A stretch of DNA of 64,000 nucleotides from Acidobacteriota bacterium (GTDB lineage: Bacteria; Acidobacteriota; Terriglobia; Bryobacterales; Bryobacteraceae): positions 1-64,000 of the forward strand of contig JAFDVZ010000014.1 of assembly GCA_018268715.1 (NCBI GenBank), in the 5' to 3' direction. The notes beneath the pieces were generated by a model. That model had not been told where the DNA came from. It did not search any database and was given only the letters and a program-made list of their open reading frames with translations. Below, piece after piece: positions 63,301-64,000 of this stretch. How positions within the stretch are numbered: position 1 is the stretch's first letter; each line of letters starts with the position of its first letter. Made by a program: the position numbers and the translations under genes.

Positions 63301-64000
63301 CATTCTGATCGATGGCGTCAAGATGGCGAAGACGCGGCCGTCGGTTTCGCGCACGGATTTCTGCGGTCAGCAGAAGGTCAACGGTTGCCCGACGGTCGGC
63401 TTCAACCTGAACGTCAACGTGTCGACGTTGGCGCCGGGCAGCCACGGCGTGCAAGTGCGCGTCACCAACACGCGCGGAGGCTCGGCGGTCTATCCCGATC
63501 AGCCCGTCGCCTTCACCACGCAGGCAGGGCAGGCCAGCCTGCCGACTGGCGCGATCGAAAGCCCCACGGAGGGCCAGGTGGTCAAGGGCGCCGTCACGGT
63601 GAAGGGCTATGCTTCGTCGGCGACGCTCCGCGTCTCCTCGGTGGACACGTTGATTGACGGCATCAGCTACGGCCCCACGAGCTATGGGATCCGTCGCACC
63701 GACATCTGCGGCACGCTGACGCCGACGCCGCCGAACTGTCCGTCGATCGGCTTCCAGTTCACGCTCGACACGGCCAATGAACTGCCCCCGATCACCGATG
63801 GCTCCCACACGATTCAGATCCGCGTTCGCGATGAGTTGGGCCGTTACACGCTCATCCCCGACACGCCGGTTAACTTCAAGGTCAACAACGGCGCCGCGCC
63901 AACCGTCTCCGGCGCGTTTACCTCGATCAAGCCGGGAGCTAAAATCAGCGGCACGGTCGATCTTACGGGCTACGTCTATGGCGTCGGGACCACGGTCAGC
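60386..64000 (+). CDS. Secreted M36 (fungalysin-like) metallopeptidase with Ig-like C-terminal repeats, 3' end beyond edge
   Basis: ATG 60386, open for 1205 codons to the right edge. Signal peptide (MRKIILLTITFSILAAAQ), FTP-type propeptide domain (about 35-115: 'YVVRQYTDAHNGVTHILYRQ', 'QFQGLDVYNSGFVVNLDADG'), then the M36 catalytic domain with zinc motif HEYTH (438-442; 'VIIHEYTHGVSSRLMPRGYD') and third ligand Glu463 in 'MGEAWSDFYALE'. Downstream come beta-rich domains with a repeat carrying 'SRTDFCGQQKVNGCPTVGF' and 'RRTDICGTLTPTPPNCPSIG', two copies of the same Ig-like unit with paired cysteines. The rest of the gene is outside the window. Both long opposite-strand frames inside it are codon-bias shadows. 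Confidence 0.93.
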   Translation, partial: MRKIILLTITFSILAAAQDRTRNHHLLGVSKPLTPPSAGAPRDIADNFLHAQAAALGVSGADLSSAYVVRQYTDAHNGVTHILYRQQFQGLDVYNSGFVVNLDADGRVLNAGGDLYPAPQTAAPERISSLAAVRAAVKSVNPKAAARYVPFQSQAAPRRAGAIRFTAGELPEDPEGRAIWFGARGVLVPAWQVFVTAEDGVTRYSVIADVNQHVLARRKMTYFQSAPTTPRGLVFERESPQPNPNPGTLLMAAPALADRTLQSFAGDPSASPKGWVANNETAGNNVIVGENRLGAFPFGYTTPFPPVVTTKAPGGDFSFPLQLGPGVPGLLTYADAINTNLFYWTNRAHDLHYAAGFTEAAGNFQADNLGKGGVQGDALYAFSHFGAAQAGYAEAENSFYTSVDDTDGSQSILAMFVSDSGVGGIMTDGSLDSAVIIHEYTHGVSSRLMPRGYDTFQVAAMGEAWSDFYALEFLAPEGAPTDGVYPVSQYFFQSWGQDSVRTRPYSTNMDVNPLTFADLGKVIPFQEVHADGEVWFEVLWEARAALIKQLGEKEGRRRIRTLVLDGMKLAPLNSSMVDMRDAILLADRTDYKGASQDQLWAAFAKRGLGALAWADNPNTTHVLASFVTPTNKGQIAIFDSPVSFGDYVKVVVSDLNYAGSTLPVQLTSTAGDVESLSLRRQGSVFVGNLPTSSNIVNRENGTLNVTPGDAIGAFYTDYDSPGGAVQVYAFAPTQNPYYAVAASAPTYSFDSSNERLLSTASFAAKVDLPWDFPFFGRKYRTMFVHDNGLISFGATTVLDDLTFGCTDSNALSQVAGIAPLWFGMTTQGAAQPGEGVYVTRNIVDSVTVRWAGETVSPFGLDGNPVNFAATISYDGKISFQYGKGNAELGSAYNPYYCGPGLTAGISPGHDLYTFETELPTYNNLAVRFDPPFGTNTIPQGVLETPKANDTVKDSLNVSGIAYDAQATVYSVDILIDGVKMAKTRPSVSRTDFCGQQKVNGCPTVGFNLNVNVSTLAPGSHGVQVRVTNTRGGSAVYPDQPVAFTTQAGQASLPTGAIESPTEGQVVKGAVTVKGYASSATLRVSSVDTLIDGISYGPTSYGIRRTDICGTLTPTPPNCPSIGFQFTLDTANELPPITDGSHTIQIRVRDELGRYTLIPDTPVNFKVNNGAAPTVSGAFTSIKPGAKISGTVDLTGYVYGVGTTVS

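Noticed and set aside
61610-63808. 732-residue open frame on the minus strand, antisense to the M36 gene (also 60482-61537)
   Set aside because: Arg/Val/His-rich composition typical of codon-bias shadows in GC-rich DNA; the plus-strand frame has signal peptide, HEYTH and Ig units.

Overview
The window is GC-rich DNA (roughly 65 percent by eye) from a Gram-negative bacterium, most likely an acidobacterium of the Solibacter/Bryobacter type. This is an inference from the gene families present: a FtsX/MacB 'orphan' permease of the acidobacterial type, Hanks-type Ser/Thr kinases (one fused to a multi-pass membrane domain, one to TPR-like repeats), Rhs tails, TolC/RND systems, LolA-like secreted proteins and a full cytochrome c maturation (Ccm) system I. 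No sequence search was possible.

Layout. 1-6734 (minus): a run of an ECF-type sigma factor, a membrane Ser/Thr kinase that starts on the base after the sigma stop, an SRPBCC-like membrane protein, a deacetylase-like protein and a secreted LamG-like protein cut by the left edge. 6786-8648: a chemoreceptor. 8774-11577: lepA divergent from ribH-nusB. 11800-13727: a lower-GC island of three degenerate copies of the Rhs core tail, one still carrying a variable C-terminal domain whose stop overlaps the start of a small secreted protein (toxin/immunity-like layout). 13721-16935: Tat-exported HisC-like aminotransferase, LolA-like protein and CPA2 antiporter. 17069-23330: a two-gene efflux system in which the RND pump and the TolC-like outer-membrane channel are one 1457-residue reading frame, with an adaptor lipoprotein and a divergent TetR regulator separated from it by a perfect 18-bp palindrome. 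23427-25384: a hypothetical protein and a two-gene YeeE/YedE transporter. 25577-30659: orphan permease, then glycosyltransferase-MoxR-DUF58.

30739-33464: cytochrome c, tRNA-Glu(TTC), two small cysteine-containing proteins, a broken mscS and a DUF1080-like protein with an inserted membrane hairpin. 33540-40382: a tightly packed ccm operon (ccmE, F, H, a zinc-ribbon CcmI-like protein, a carboxypeptidase-regulatory-like membrane protein, ccmA, B, C, and a CcmD-like helix fused to a second carboxypeptidase-regulatory-like domain). CcmE has the CxxxY haem-site form. 40394-49160: methyltransferase, LytS-type kinase, ribA, ferredoxin, queD, DinG-like helicase and a KorAB 2-oxoacid:ferredoxin oxidoreductase. 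49314-56136: Ser/Thr kinase followed by a TolC-RND pair without adaptor. 56144-60303: S10 peptidase, AlaC-type aminotransferase, MFS transporter. 60386 to the right edge: a large secreted M36 metallopeptidase with Ig-like C-terminal repeats, open at the edge.

The most unusual items are the RND-OMF fusion, the Rhs tail array with its coupled toxin/immunity-like pair, the CcmD fusion in the ccm operon, and the membrane hairpin inside the DUF1080-like domain.
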